From Myxococcales bacterium (GTDB lineage Bacteria > Myxococcota_A > Polyangia > Polyangiales > Polyangiaceae), in contig JAAFHV010000007.1 in the NCBI GenBank assembly GCA_013297655.1, positions 27,877-91,876 on the forward strand: a stretch of 64,000 nucleotides of DNA, given 5' to 3'. Positions within the stretch are counted from its first letter, which is position 1; the number at the start of each line of letters is the position of its first letter. A program made the position numbers and the translations under genes. Below, in pieces: positions 39,249 to 47,938 of this stretch. The notes under the pieces were generated by a model that worked only from the letters and a program-made list of their open reading frames with translations, did not search any database and had not been told where the DNA came from.

Positions 39249-41300
39249 ATGAGCCGCCCTTCCTTCCCCCTCCTCGTGCTCGCCCTCGGAACGTCGCTCG
39301 TCTCCGGAGTGGTGACGGCGTGTGGCACTTCGGCGACCACGCCCCCCGCCGAAACCGCGGCGCCGGCGAGCATCTTCGTGGTGCCGGGCGCGCTGAGCGA
39401 GCTGTCCGGCGAGGCGTTCTTCGATCACCCGTTCCCGAGCGATCTCCGGAGGGACGACACCGGGCACGCGGTCTACGAGGGCTTCTACGATCCGTTCCAG
39501 TCGACGCTCCTCCGTGACTACGTCGCGGCGACGCGGGGTTTGCTCTCCGGGTTCTCGCCCGCTGCGGCGATGTACATGCGCTTCACCGCCGACATCGATC
39601 CGTCGACCCTGCCTGCCGATCCGGGGGTAAGCGCGCAAACCGGGTCGTCGATTCAGCTCGTCGACGTGGACCCCGCCTCGCCCGATCGTGGCAAGCGAAG
39701 GCCGATCGAGATCGCGTTCCGCGCGCCGAAGGGGGTCTATATCCCGGCCGACACGCTCTCGGTGTTGCCGCTCCCGGGCATGCCGCTCCGCCCGAAGACC
39801 CGCTACGCGCTCGTGGCGACGAACGCGCTGAAGACCACCGATCAAAGGTCGTTCGCGCCCGCCCCCGATCTGGCCGAGGTGCTCGGGAAGAGCGCCGCGA
39901 CGGCGAAGACGGAGAAGGTACGTGCACTCTACACGCCGGCCCTCGACGAGCTCGCGGCAGCAGGGATAACCAAAGACGCGATCGTTCACTTGACGGTGTT
40001 CACGACCAACGATCCCACCGAGGACCTCTTCCGCATCGTCGACAGCCTGAAGACTCAAGTCGCCGCTCCGACCGCAAAGGACATCGTCGCCAAAGACCAG
40101 GGCACGGGGTTCGACGTCTACGAAGGCAACTATGGGCCGACTCCCAACTATCAATCGGGGCAAGTGCCGTTCGCGAAAGAGGGCGGCGCGTTCGTGTTCG
40201 ACGCGAAGGGCCCCGTCCTTCAAGGCACGTTCGACGTTCGATTCTCCATCGTGATCCCGAATTCGGAGAAGTGCCCCGAGCCGGCGACCGGATATCCGGT
40301 GGTCATTTACGCGCACGGCACGGGCGGTGACTACCGCAGCTCGCTCTCCAAGAGCGTGGGCCCCTCGCTCGCCGAAGCGTGCCTCGCGACGGTCGGCACC
40401 GACCAGATTTTTCACGGCACGCGGCCGGGCGCTCCGCCGGACTCCGATCCGAACAAAGAGGGCAACATTCAGCTCCTCTTCTTCAATCTCAACAACCCTA
40501 CCGCGGCGCGGACCAACGGCCGACAGTCGGCGATCGACGTCGCGCAAGAGGCGCGCCTCTTCACGGAGTCCGGGTTTTCGATCCCCGGTGCCGTGTCGCG
40601 GAACGGCAAAGACGTGAAGCTCGACGGGAAGAAGCTCACGTTTTATGGGCACTCCCAAGGCGGCCTCAACGGCCCGCTCTACCTCGCCGCCGATCCGTCG
40701 TCGCGCGGGGGCGTGCTCTCGGGAACGGGGAGCCTCATCACGATCGCGCTCCTCGAGAAGACCGAGCCGAAGCCGAGCGTCGCCGGCGCGCTGAAGACGC
40801 TCCTGTCGCTCACCAATCCAGACGAAGCGAAAGAGCTCGACCTTTTTCACCCCGTGGTGAACCTCGCGCAGGCGATCGTCGATACGACCGATCCTATCCA
40901 CTATATGGGTCGCATCATCCAGCGCCCGCGCGAAGGCCAGACTCCGAAAAGCATCTTCGAGACCGAGGGCATCGGCGCCGACGGCAAGGGCGACAGCTAC
41001 GCGCCTCCGCACGGGATCGAGGTCGGCGCGGTCGCGCTCGGCCTCCCGCGCCAGGCCCCGGGACTGTGGCCTATCCGTGAGGCGAAGTTCGCCGGGCTCG
41101 GCGACGTGACGGTGCCGGCAGAGGGGCTCGTCGGCAATCTCGGCGGCGGAATGGCCTCCGGTGTCTTGGCCCAGTACGCGCCGAAGAAGGGCTCCGACGG
41201 TCACTTCGTCGCGTACGACGTGCCGGAAGCAAAGAGCCAAATCGTGAAGTTTTTGCGCAACCTCTCCGACGATCCGAAGGGCAAAGTCAGCCCCCCCTGA
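39249..41300 (+). CDS. Alpha/beta-hydrolase lipoprotein
   Basis: A 683-residue protein with signal MSRPSFPLLVLALGTSLVSGVVTACG (lipobox VVTAC); a start 4 codons upstream is possible. Residues 30-300 are beta-rich. A hydrolase core follows: YPVVIYAHGTGGDYRSS (oxyanion/HG region), then KLTFYGHSQGGLNGPLYLA, with the nucleophile Ser in G-H-S-Q-G. A later His is likely in the catalytic triad (DGHFVAYDVPEAK). It resembles the large myxobacterial and deltaproteobacterial esterase/lipase lipoproteins acting outside the cell. Substrate unknown. Confidence 0.82.
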   Translation: MSRPSFPLLVLALGTSLVSGVVTACGTSATTPPAETAAPASIFVVPGALSELSGEAFFDHPFPSDLRRDDTGHAVYEGFYDPFQSTLLRDYVAATRGLLSGFSPAAAMYMRFTADIDPSTLPADPGVSAQTGSSIQLVDVDPASPDRGKRRPIEIAFRAPKGVYIPADTLSVLPLPGMPLRPKTRYALVATNALKTTDQRSFAPAPDLAEVLGKSAATAKTEKVRALYTPALDELAAAGITKDAIVHLTVFTTNDPTEDLFRIVDSLKTQVAAPTAKDIVAKDQGTGFDVYEGNYGPTPNYQSGQVPFAKEGGAFVFDAKGPVLQGTFDVRFSIVIPNSEKCPEPATGYPVVIYAHGTGGDYRSSLSKSVGPSLAEACLATVGTDQIFHGTRPGAPPDSDPNKEGNIQLLFFNLNNPTAARTNGRQSAIDVAQEARLFTESGFSIPGAVSRNGKDVKLDGKKLTFYGHSQGGLNGPLYLAADPSSRGGVLSGTGSLITIALLEKTEPKPSVAGALKTLLSLTNPDEAKELDLFHPVVNLAQAIVDTTDPIHYMGRIIQRPREGQTPKSIFETEGIGADGKGDSYAPPHGIEVGAVALGLPRQAPGLWPIREAKFAGLGDVTVPAEGLVGNLGGGMASGVLAQYAPKKGSDGHFVAYDVPEAKSQIVKFLRNLSDDPKGKVSPP

Positions 41301-41312
41301 CGGCGCGCGTCC

Positions 41313-41747
41313 TCAGCCGTCGGAGACCGGCAGCGCGCTCGACGCGTAGAGCGCGGCGTACTCGGCGCTCGGCGGGATCGGCTTGATGACGTCGAGCAGC
41401 ACGCCATCGGGCCCCTCGAAGATGAAGTGTCGCTGACCAAAGGGCTCGTCACGGAGGGTGCGCACCACGCGCAGCTTCGCGGCGACGACCCGCTCGTAGA
41501 TGGCGTCTGGGCTCTCCACCTCGAAGTTGAGCAGGAGGCCGCGCGCGGGCTCGCGATGGGACTCCGGCACCGTGTCGTGCCCCGCCGCCACGATCCCGAG
41601 GTTTACGCCGGGATCGTCGACCGATTGGAGGTGCACGTACCAATCGGCAGTGAAGAGCGGCGCGAAGCCGAGGTGCTCCACATAGAACGCCGCGGTTTTT
41701 GCGACATCGTTCGTCATCAGCACGGGATAATAGGCAGTCGTTCTCAT
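41313..41747 (-). CDS. VOC (glyoxalase/bleomycin-resistance)-family protein
   Basis: A 144-residue soluble protein with paired beta-alpha-beta-beta-beta units: [35 protein letters not shown] and the second [52 protein letters not shown]. The E-G-P-D-G motif and metal/ligand positions (H-F-x-x-E) fit the VOC superfamily. It may detoxify a small molecule. It is divergent from a TetR gene 70 bases away with a palindrome between them, so its expression is probably repressed by that regulator. Confidence 0.88.
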   Translation of the reverse strand: MRTTAYYPVLMTNDVAKTAAFYVEHLGFAPLFTADWYVHLQSVDDPGVNLGIVAAGHDTVPESHREPARGLLLNFEVESPDAIYERVVAAKLRVVRTLRDEPFGQRHFIFEGPDGVLLDVIKPIPPSAEYAALYASSALPVSDG

Positions 41748-41800
41748 CACGGGCTCCTCTCGGTCGAACGTCTTCGCGCGACCCGATACCCGAACCATTA

Positions 41801-41817
41801 ACATACAGGCTGTATGT
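41801..41817. promoter_or_regulatory. 17-bp palindromic operator abutting the TetR start codon
   Basis: ACATACAGGCTGTATGT has two perfect 8-base arms around a central G. It ends one base before the ATG of the tetR gene, so that transcript would be leaderless or use an internal start. It lies in the divergent tetR/VOC promoter region and is the obvious binding site for the TetR protein. Confidence 0.8.
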
Positions 41818-42435
41818 ATGCAACCTAAGGCTCCCCGCCGTTCGAACGCCGAGCGTACCCAAGCCATGCGCGCGCACCTCGTCGCCAAGGCGCGCGCCCT
41901 CTTCGCGGAGCGCGGCTACGCGGAGACGAGCACGCCGGACGTCGTCGCCGCGGCGGAGGTCACCCGTGGCGCGCTTTATCACCACTTCGAGGACAAGAAG
42001 GCCCTGTTCCGCGCGGTGGTCGAGAGCGAGGCTGCCGAGGTCGCGGAGCGGATCGATGCATCGAGCTCTGCCTCGTCGTCTCGCTCTCGTTCGAGCGCGA
42101 TCGCCGCCCTCCTCGCAGGGGCGCGCGCGTACCTGCGCGCGATGGCGGTGCCGGGGAGGACGCGCCTTCTCCTCCTCGACGGGCCGGCGGTGCTGGGGCG
42201 AACCGAGATGGACGCTCTCGACGCGAAGCACGCCGCACGCACGCTCCGCGTCGGCCTCGAGGCATCGATGCGCGAGGGCGCGATAAAGAAGATTCCCCTC
42301 GACGCGCTGACGGGCCTCCTCTCGGCCGCGTTCGATCGCGCCGCGATCGCGATAGCGGAAGGCGCGCCGCCCGCGAGCTACGAAAAGGCGCTCGCGGCGC
42401 TCTTGGATGGGCTCGCCTCCGGGAGCGCCGAGTAA
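41818..42435 (+). CDS. TetR-family transcriptional regulator
   Basis: A 205-residue protein. The N-terminal HTH spans about residues 19-65: [52 protein letters not shown], a classical TetR fold with Y-x-H-F. The C-terminal part is an Ala/Leu-rich ligand-binding helical bundle with a Ser-rich stretch after residue 80. It probably controls itself and the divergent VOC gene through the palindrome at 41801-41817. The ligand is unknown. A start at the second in-frame ATG (MRAHL, 16 codons later) would allow a leader of normal length. Confidence 0.93.
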   Translation: MQPKAPRRSNAERTQAMRAHLVAKARALFAERGYAETSTPDVVAAAEVTRGALYHHFEDKKALFRAVVESEAAEVAERIDASSSASSSRSRSSAIAALLAGARAYLRAMAVPGRTRLLLLDGPAVLGRTEMDALDAKHAARTLRVGLEASMREGAIKKIPLDALTGLLSAAFDRAAIAIAEGAPPASYEKALAALLDGLASGSAE

Positions 42436-42516
42436 CCACGAGCACGGGAGGGACGAAAACCGCGCGCTGCGGCGTTCGACACGGTGGTGCCGCCACCGAG
42501 CCTCGGGGGATCCGTC

Positions 42517-43722
42517 ATGAACGCGCGCAGAAGTCTCGTCACGATCGTCGTCCTCGCCGCCCTCGTCGGTTGCTCGCGATCACGGGTCGCCGACAGCGAC
42601 GTAGACGCGAGCTCCACACCCGCTCCTGCGGTGTCGTCGTCATCCTCGTCGTCGAACGGGGGCGGAGACGCGGGCTCTCCGGCGGCGCTAGCGGACGCGG
42701 CATTTCGCGCCCTATCGAAGCGCCTGTCGGAGCCCGACCGCCCCTTTTTCAGCGACAACTATGTATCGAACGAGACGTCGTACTTGCATGTCGCGGGCGC
42801 CCTCGCGCGGCAGCCGAGCGCGAACGAGGTCTACTTGGGAGTCGGCCCGGAGCAGACGTTCTCGTACGTCGCGCTCGTTCGACCGAAGCTCGCGTTCGTC
42901 ATCGACATTCGGCGCGAGAACATGATTCTTCACCTCCTTTACAAAGCTGCGTTCACGCTCGCGACTTCGCGATCGCACTTCGTCGCGCTGCTCGTGGGCC
43001 GGCCCTACGAAGCCGCGACGTGCCCTTCGCCCGCGGCGACGATCGACGACGTGATTCGGCACGCCGAGAAGCTGGCCCCGACCGAAGCTTCGTATGCGAC
43101 TGCCCACGACGAGCTCACGAAGTCGATCGCTGCGACGTGGGGTCCGCTCGACGCCACGGACCAAAAGAGCTTCGACACCGCCCACCGCGCCTTCTTCCAA
43201 AAGCAGCTCGACCTCTCCTTCGAGCTCAAGGAGAAGAACGGCCGCGCGTACCCACGCCTCCGCCAGCTCCTCGCCGCGACCGACCGAGCCGGGTCGAAGC
43301 GAGGTTTTTTGGCGACCGACGACGACTTCCGGTTCGTCGCGACGCTGGAACGAGAGAACCGCGTCGTTCCGTTCGTGGGCGATCTCGCGGGCGACCACGC
43401 CCTCGCCGCCCTCGCGAAGTACCTCACCGACGAGCGCTTGGTCGTGACCACATTGTATGTCTCGAACGTGGAGCAATACCTCTTTACGGGGCAAAAGCTC
43501 GCCACGTGGGCGAAGAACGTGGCCGCGCTGCCCACGGAGCCAAAGACCGTGATCGTTCGGGCGTACCTCGACCAAGGAAAGAAGCACCCCCGCGCGGTGG
43601 AGGGGCATCGCACGGTGACCTTGCTGCAGTATGCAAACGAGTTTACGACGCGCGAGGCGACGAAACCTTATGCGACCTTTTGGGAGCTCGTGAACGAGCC
43701 AGAAGCCGCGACGACCCGATAG
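42517..43722 (+). CDS. Lipoprotein, LIC_10091-like, unknown
   Basis: A 401-residue protein with signal MNARRSLVTIVVLAALVGCSRS (lipobox ALVGC). A Ser/Gly-rich spacer is followed by a domain that begins FRALSKRLSEPDRPFFSDNYVSNETSYLH and includes VYLGVGPEQTFSYVALVRPKLAFVIDIRRENMILHLLYKAAF. This wording recalls the LIC_10091 family of large lipoproteins with a methyltransferase-like fold (recalled, not verified). If that is right, the D-I-R-R-E-N segment could be the cofactor-binding loop. Function unknown. Confidence 0.7.
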   Translation: MNARRSLVTIVVLAALVGCSRSRVADSDVDASSTPAPAVSSSSSSSNGGGDAGSPAALADAAFRALSKRLSEPDRPFFSDNYVSNETSYLHVAGALARQPSANEVYLGVGPEQTFSYVALVRPKLAFVIDIRRENMILHLLYKAAFTLATSRSHFVALLVGRPYEAATCPSPAATIDDVIRHAEKLAPTEASYATAHDELTKSIAATWGPLDATDQKSFDTAHRAFFQKQLDLSFELKEKNGRAYPRLRQLLAATDRAGSKRGFLATDDDFRFVATLERENRVVPFVGDLAGDHALAALAKYLTDERLVVTTLYVSNVEQYLFTGQKLATWAKNVAALPTEPKTVIVRAYLDQGKKHPRAVEGHRTVTLLQYANEFTTREATKPYATFWELVNEPEAATTR

Positions 43723-43741
43723 CCGAGTAGCACAAAAGCGG

Positions 43742-43772
43742 GTGGCCCCGACGCTCCGGGCGCCGAGGCCAC
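43742..43772. terminator. Bidirectional hairpin between convergent genes
   Basis: GTGGCC and GGCCAC bracket a GC-rich core in the 76-base gap between the lipoprotein gene and the M20 hydrolase gene. It is a probable bidirectional terminator without a strong T-run on either side. Confidence 0.45.
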
Positions 43773-43798
43773 AGTTCGATACGAGGCGAGGTGCTCGT

Positions 43799-45055
43799 TC
43801 AGCTCGCGCGATTGGCGCGTTCGACCATCGCGTGGAGGAGAACGTTGCAGCCGGCGGTGATGTGCTCCGGCTTGGCGTCCTCGATTTCGTTGTGGCTGAT
43901 ACCGTCTTTGCAGGGAATGAACACCATGCCGGCGGGGGCGAGACGAGCGACGTAAACCGCGTCGTGACCGGCGCCGGAGACCGCATCCATATGGGAGTAG
44001 TCGAACATCTTGGTGGCCTTCTCGACCGCCTCGACGCACCCCTTCTCGAACTGGCAAGGTTTGAAATACGACACTTGCTTGAGCTCGATCGGGAGTCCGC
44101 TCTCTTTCGAGGTCTTTTCGATGAATGCCTTGATCTCGGCGTCCATCGCGTCGAGGTTCTCGTCGTCGATGTTGCGCAGATCGATCGAGAACTTTACCTG
44201 CCCGGGGATCACGTTGCGGCTGTTCGGGTGGATTTGCACGAAGCCGACGGTGCCGCGGCCGTGCGGCGGCCTGCGGTTCGCGATCGCGGGGACCTCTTGC
44301 ATGATGCGGGTCGCGACTTGGAGCGCGTCCTTGCGGAGGGCCATCGGAGTAGGGCCGGCGTGGGCCTCCATGCCGCTCACCACGCAGTCGTACCAGCGCA
44401 ACCCGAGCACGCCACGCACGACGCCGATGGTCTTGTTCGCGTCCTCGAGGACGGGGCCTTGTTCGATGTGGGCCTCGAAATAGGCGCCGACGGGGTGCTT
44501 TCCGGGCTCCTCGTCGCCGATGTAGCCGATACGAGCGAGCTCCTCCTTTACCGTCTTGCCTTCGGTGTCTTTCGCTTCGTATGCGTGCTCGAGGGTGAAC
44601 GCGCCGCAAAATACGCCGGAGCCCATCATGACGGGGACGAAACGAGAGCCCTCTTCGTTCGTCCAAAAGGCGACCTCGATCGGGGCGTCGGTCTCGATGC
44701 CGTGATCGTTCAACGTGCGCACGACCTCGATCCCGGCGAGCACACCGTAGTTGCCGTCGAACTTGCCGCCGGTGGGCTGCGTGTCGATGTGGCTCCCGCA
44801 CATGATCGGCGGAAGCGCGTCGTTTTTGCCTTTGCGGCGCATGAACACGTTGCCGATCTTGTCGATCGTGATGCTCATTCCGGCTTCTTTTGCCCACGAG
44901 GTGACGAGATCGCGCCCCTGCTTGTCGAGGTCGGTGAGGGCGAGACGGCAGACGCCGTCCTTCGCGGTCTTGCCAATTTTGGCGAGCTCCATGAGCGACT
45001 TCCACAGGCGATCGCCGTTCACGGTAATGGGCTTCTTGGTATCGGACGTGCTCAT
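43799..45055 (-). CDS. M20-family amidohydrolase (N-carbamoyl amino acid / allantoate type)
   Basis: A 418-residue zinc hydrolase. Di-zinc ligand motifs are present in order: CGSHIDTQPTGGKFDGNYGVLAGIE (His and Asp), AFWTNEEGSRF (Glu pair), EAHIEQGPVLED (His) and, near the C-terminus, GISHNEIEDAK (His). A dimerisation/lid domain lies between about 210 and 330, with GMEAHAGPTPMALRKDAL and NVIPGQVKFSIDLRN. This matches L-carbamoylase and allantoate amidohydrolase (HyuC/AllC) proteins. The exact substrate is not determined, and no ureide or hydantoin pathway genes lie next to it. Confidence 0.9.
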   Translation of the reverse strand: MSTSDTKKPITVNGDRLWKSLMELAKIGKTAKDGVCRLALTDLDKQGRDLVTSWAKEAGMSITIDKIGNVFMRRKGKNDALPPIMCGSHIDTQPTGGKFDGNYGVLAGIEVVRTLNDHGIETDAPIEVAFWTNEEGSRFVPVMMGSGVFCGAFTLEHAYEAKDTEGKTVKEELARIGYIGDEEPGKHPVGAYFEAHIEQGPVLEDANKTIGVVRGVLGLRWYDCVVSGMEAHAGPTPMALRKDALQVATRIMQEVPAIANRRPPHGRGTVGFVQIHPNSRNVIPGQVKFSIDLRNIDDENLDAMDAEIKAFIEKTSKESGLPIELKQVSYFKPCQFEKGCVEAVEKATKMFDYSHMDAVSGAGHDAVYVARLAPAGMVFIPCKDGISHNEIEDAKPEHITAGCNVLLHAMVERANRAS

Positions 45056-45173
45056 GCCTTCTCCTCCGGGAACGTTCGGATGTGGCAGTGTCGCAAGGGC
45101 GTTCCCGCGGTTCAACGACGGAGTGCGACGACGGGGCGGACCGCCCACACGACCCGCCGCGCGACCGTGTGCG

Positions 45174-45557
45174 TCAACGGAGCGGGCCGGGCATTTCACT
45201 GCCGCTCGGCGCGACGATGAGCCGCGTCCGAATGAGGCTCTCGCCCTCGCCCCTCGTGAAGACCAGGGCGCCGGCGCTCTTTCCGACCACCACACGCTCC
45301 GCCCGCCAGTCGATCGTGAGCGCCTTCACCGGATCGTCGACGAACGACGGAGATTGCGCGGCGAGCGTCCAGACGTTCTCGTCGCCGTAGAGGACACGCG
45401 TCGTGCGGTCGATGACGACCCAGAGCGGCCCGTTCATCTCGAGGAAGATCTCGCGCCGGCGCATGAAGCGCATGACGAGGACGTCGTTCCCGAAGGGTAC
45501 CGGAGCCAGGAACGCGAGCTCGAAGAGCTCCACCGGCCGCTTCGGGGGCTGAGTCAT
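45174..45557 (-). CDS. Protein of unknown function
   Basis: A 127-residue soluble protein, alternating hydrophobic and polar (VELFELAFLAPVPFGNDVLVMRFMRRREIFLEMNG). It has no signal peptide or recognised motif. It follows the blaR1-like gene by about 80 bases in the same orientation and could be the last gene of that operon, or independent. Confidence 0.55.
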   Translation of the reverse strand: MTQPPKRPVELFELAFLAPVPFGNDVLVMRFMRRREIFLEMNGPLWVVIDRTTRVLYGDENVWTLAAQSPSFVDDPVKALTIDWRAERVVVGKSAGALVFTRGEGESLIRTRLIVAPSGSEMPGPLR

Positions 45558-45640
45558 CTCGCGCCCTCGCGTGCGTTCCTGGCCATCTCGAAGAGGATAG
45601 CACCGCGTCTCGGATGTGCCCGCCGAGGCGAACGAATCCC

Positions 45641-47458
45641 TCAGCGAGCCGAGAGACGCGACGCAATCCTGGCAAAGACGGGGGCTGCCGCGCGCCCGCC
45701 GGGCGCGTTGTCGCGTGGGGAGTCGACCCCGACGTAGATGACGTAGCGAGGCGCGCGCGAGGGCAAAAAGCCGACGAAGCTCGCGTAGATCTCCTTGCCG
45801 TTCTCGCTCGTGCCGGTCTTCCCGGAGATGCGCGCGGACGGAATCGCGGCGCGACCGCCGGTACCCTCTTTCGCGTAGACGACGTCCTCGAGGAGGACAC
45901 GAACGCGCGCGGCGGTCTCCGGACGGAACACCTCACGGCCCTCGATTTTTCCGTCGACGAGCGCGCCGTACGCGGTGACGAGGGCGCGCGGAGTCGCTCG
46001 CAGCCCCTCCCCCGCCGCGACGACCGCGAGCTCGAAGTCGTCGTCGATGCGAGGAGGGAGGCCCGCGCCGAGACCGACGGACTCGAACGCACGCACGGTG
46101 CGTGCCTTCCCGAGGAGATCCGCGATCCGCGACGCGCCGACGTTGGAGGAGACCGCGAGCATGCCCGCGAGATCGAGCGCCCCGTGCGGCGAGGCGTCCG
46201 ACAATTTCCGTGTACCGTACATGCGAGCGCCGCCACCGCAGTCGATCGCGGTCTTCGTGTCGAGGAGACCGGCGTCGAGCGCGGCCGCGACCACGAGCGG
46301 CTTCACGGTGGACCCAGGCACACGAGCCGTGTCCACGTCGCCCTTCGCCGCGAGCAGCACGTGATTCGTCGCGTCCATGACGAGCACGGCGGCGCCCTTG
46401 GCCCCGAGCTCGGTGACGACGCGCGATCGTTCCTCCTCCGCGATCGCGGCGACCTGCGCGTCCTCGCTCGACGTAGGCGCGGCGGCGGTGGTCGTGCTCG
46501 CTTTCTCGGCGTGGCCCGAGCCCGAACCCGAACCCGCTCCCGCGCACGCGACGAACGACAGCCCCGCGCCGAGCGTCGCGAGCGCCGTGAGCGAGCGCCG
46601 CCGCGACCACGTCGACGCGCGACCTTCGAGGAGAACCATGACACGGCGCTCGAGCTCCGATCCCATCCCGAAGGTCGTCGCTGGCGCGGGCGCGAGCGAC
46701 TCGCGCGCGACGGCGACGAGGTGCTCGGCGACCGTGGTGGGCGCGATGCCGGAGCGGACCGCGCGTTCGTCCGCCGCCAGCTCGCACTCCCGCGACAAGC
46801 GCCGCGCGACGAGCCAGGTCGAGGGCGATGGCCAGTAGACCGCGCAGGCCAAGTCGGCCACGAGACGAACGAGGCCGTCACGAGACGACACGTGCGCGCG
46901 CTCGTGCGCGAGCACCACCTCGCGCCGCTCGTCGCTCCACTCGAGGGACGCCGGCGGGAGCAAGATGCGGTGCGCGAAGGTGCCCACCACCACGGGACCG
47001 TCGACGTCGGACGTGACCACGATCCCGGGCTCGAGGGCGGCACCACCAAGGCCGAGGCGCGAGGCGCGAGCGCGCGCGGCGACGAGGCGAACGACCAGCA
47101 CGAGCGCGACCGCGGCCCAGAGCACGACGAGCACGACGAGCACCGAGTGCATCGAGGGGCCCCTCGCGTCGCGAGCCTCCGACGCAAGTGGCGCGACGCC
47201 GTTCGCCTGCGCGACGACGGGACCGTGCTCCGAAGGCTCGGCGAACGGGGCCCGCGCGCGCGCGACGACCGACGACGGCACGAGCCCCGCCGGCGCGAGC
47301 GACGAGACGAGCGGCGCGACGAGCGACAACCCGAGCGCGATCGTGAGGCACGTCCGCCGCGCCGCGGCCGGCGCACGGGACAAGAGCGGCATCGCGAGCA
47401 GCGCGAGGGCAGCGAGGGCGAACGCGCGGACGAGCGCGACGACGAGCAGGGCGATCAT
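45641..47458 (-). CDS. BlaR1-like sensor: M56 protease fused to transpeptidase domain
   Basis: A 605-residue integral membrane protein that probably senses beta-lactams and relays the signal by proteolysis. TM segments are at about 5-25, 35-55 and 105-125. The M56 zinc metalloprotease motif H-E-R-A-H (185-189) and downstream E-x-E-L-A-A-D-E follow. A possible fourth membrane or linker segment lies at 288-306. The C-terminal penicillin-binding domain has all three motifs: S-T-V-K (383-386), S-S-N (437-439) and K-T-G (547-549). Order and membrane layout match BlaR1/MecR1. It overlaps the blaI-like stop by 4 bases (ATGA). No beta-lactamase or PBP target gene is adjacent. Confidence 0.9.
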   Translation of the reverse strand: MIALLVVALVRAFALAALALLAMPLLSRAPAAARRTCLTIALGLSLVAPLVSSLAPAGLVPSSVVARARAPFAEPSEHGPVVAQANGVAPLASEARDARGPSMHSVLVVLVVLWAAVALVLVVRLVAARARASRLGLGGAALEPGIVVTSDVDGPVVVGTFAHRILLPPASLEWSDERREVVLAHERAHVSSRDGLVRLVADLACAVYWPSPSTWLVARRLSRECELAADERAVRSGIAPTTVAEHLVAVARESLAPAPATTFGMGSELERRVMVLLEGRASTWSRRRSLTALATLGAGLSFVACAGAGSGSGSGHAEKASTTTAAAPTSSEDAQVAAIAEEERSRVVTELGAKGAAVLVMDATNHVLLAAKGDVDTARVPGSTVKPLVVAAALDAGLLDTKTAIDCGGGARMYGTRKLSDASPHGALDLAGMLAVSSNVGASRIADLLGKARTVRAFESVGLGAGLPPRIDDDFELAVVAAGEGLRATPRALVTAYGALVDGKIEGREVFRPETAARVRVLLEDVVYAKEGTGGRAAIPSARISGKTGTSENGKEIYASFVGFLPSRAPRYVIYVGVDSPRDNAPGGRAAAPVFARIASRLSAR

Positions 47459-47835
47459 TTGGACTCCTTCTTCGCGCGGGTGACGGCGGCGGACAAACGC
47501 TCGAGCTCGGCCGCGGAGAGCTTGTCACGCGAGGTCTCCACGAGGGCGAGCACGGCCTCCTCGACCGACCCGCCGAAGAACGTGGACACGAGATGCGAGA
47601 GCGCCTTCTTCCGCGCCTCTCCGCGCGCGACGGCGGGGGCGTACACGTAGCGCCCCGCCTCCTCCACGTGCTTCGCGTGGCCGCGCTCCTCGAGGATACG
47701 GAGGTGGGCGCGGACCGCGGAGTAGCTCGGTGCATCGGGCATCGCCGCGAGCACGTCGTGCGCGGTGGCGCGACCGAGCCGATAGAGGATGTCCAGGATT
47801 TCGCGCTCGCGGCGCGACAGGGGTGCCTTGGCCAT
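47455..47835 (-). CDS. BlaI/MecI/CopY-family repressor
   Basis: A 126-residue protein with the winged-helix DNA-binding domain: PLSRREREILDILYRLGRATAHDVLAAMPDAPSYSAVRAHLRILEERGHAKHVEEAGRYVYAPAV. A C-terminal dimerisation region (SHLVSTFFGGSVEEAVLALVE) follows. It probably represses its own operon and the blaR1-like gene by binding the palindromes just upstream of its start. Proteolysis by the BlaR1-like protein would relieve repression. The usual BlaI cleavage site is not readily identified. Confidence 0.93.
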   Translation of the reverse strand: MAKAPLSRREREILDILYRLGRATAHDVLAAMPDAPSYSAVRAHLRILEERGHAKHVEEAGRYVYAPAVARGEARKKALSHLVSTFFGGSVEEAVLALVETSRDKLSAAELERLSAAVTRAKKESK

Positions 47836-47853
47836 GACCCGACCATAGGGACC

Positions 47854-47869
47854 TGCTAAAAATTTAGCA
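47854..47869. promoter_or_regulatory. BlaI-type operator 1
   Basis: TGCTAAAAATTTAGCA is a palindrome with 7-base arms around two central A bases. It lies about 19 bases upstream of the blaI start codon, within the putative promoter. Confidence 0.8.
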
Positions 47870-47878
47870 AGCGCTCGA

Positions 47879-47894
47879 TGCTAGAATTTTAGCA
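47879..47894. promoter_or_regulatory. BlaI-type operator 2
   Basis: TGCTAGAATTTTAGCA has the same outer arms as operator 1, with one internal mismatch, and lies 25 bases away centre to centre. This spacing and pairing is typical of tandem BlaI/MecI sites. Confidence 0.78.
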
Positions 47895-47938
47895 CGCGCT
47901 TTCCGGCCGATCTGCGCCTCTTGCCGTTCGGCGGGGAG

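Noticed and set aside
45558..45640. A terminator or promoter between the BlaR1-like gene and the unknown gene
   Set aside because: No convincing hairpin with a T-run or promoter boxes could be seen.
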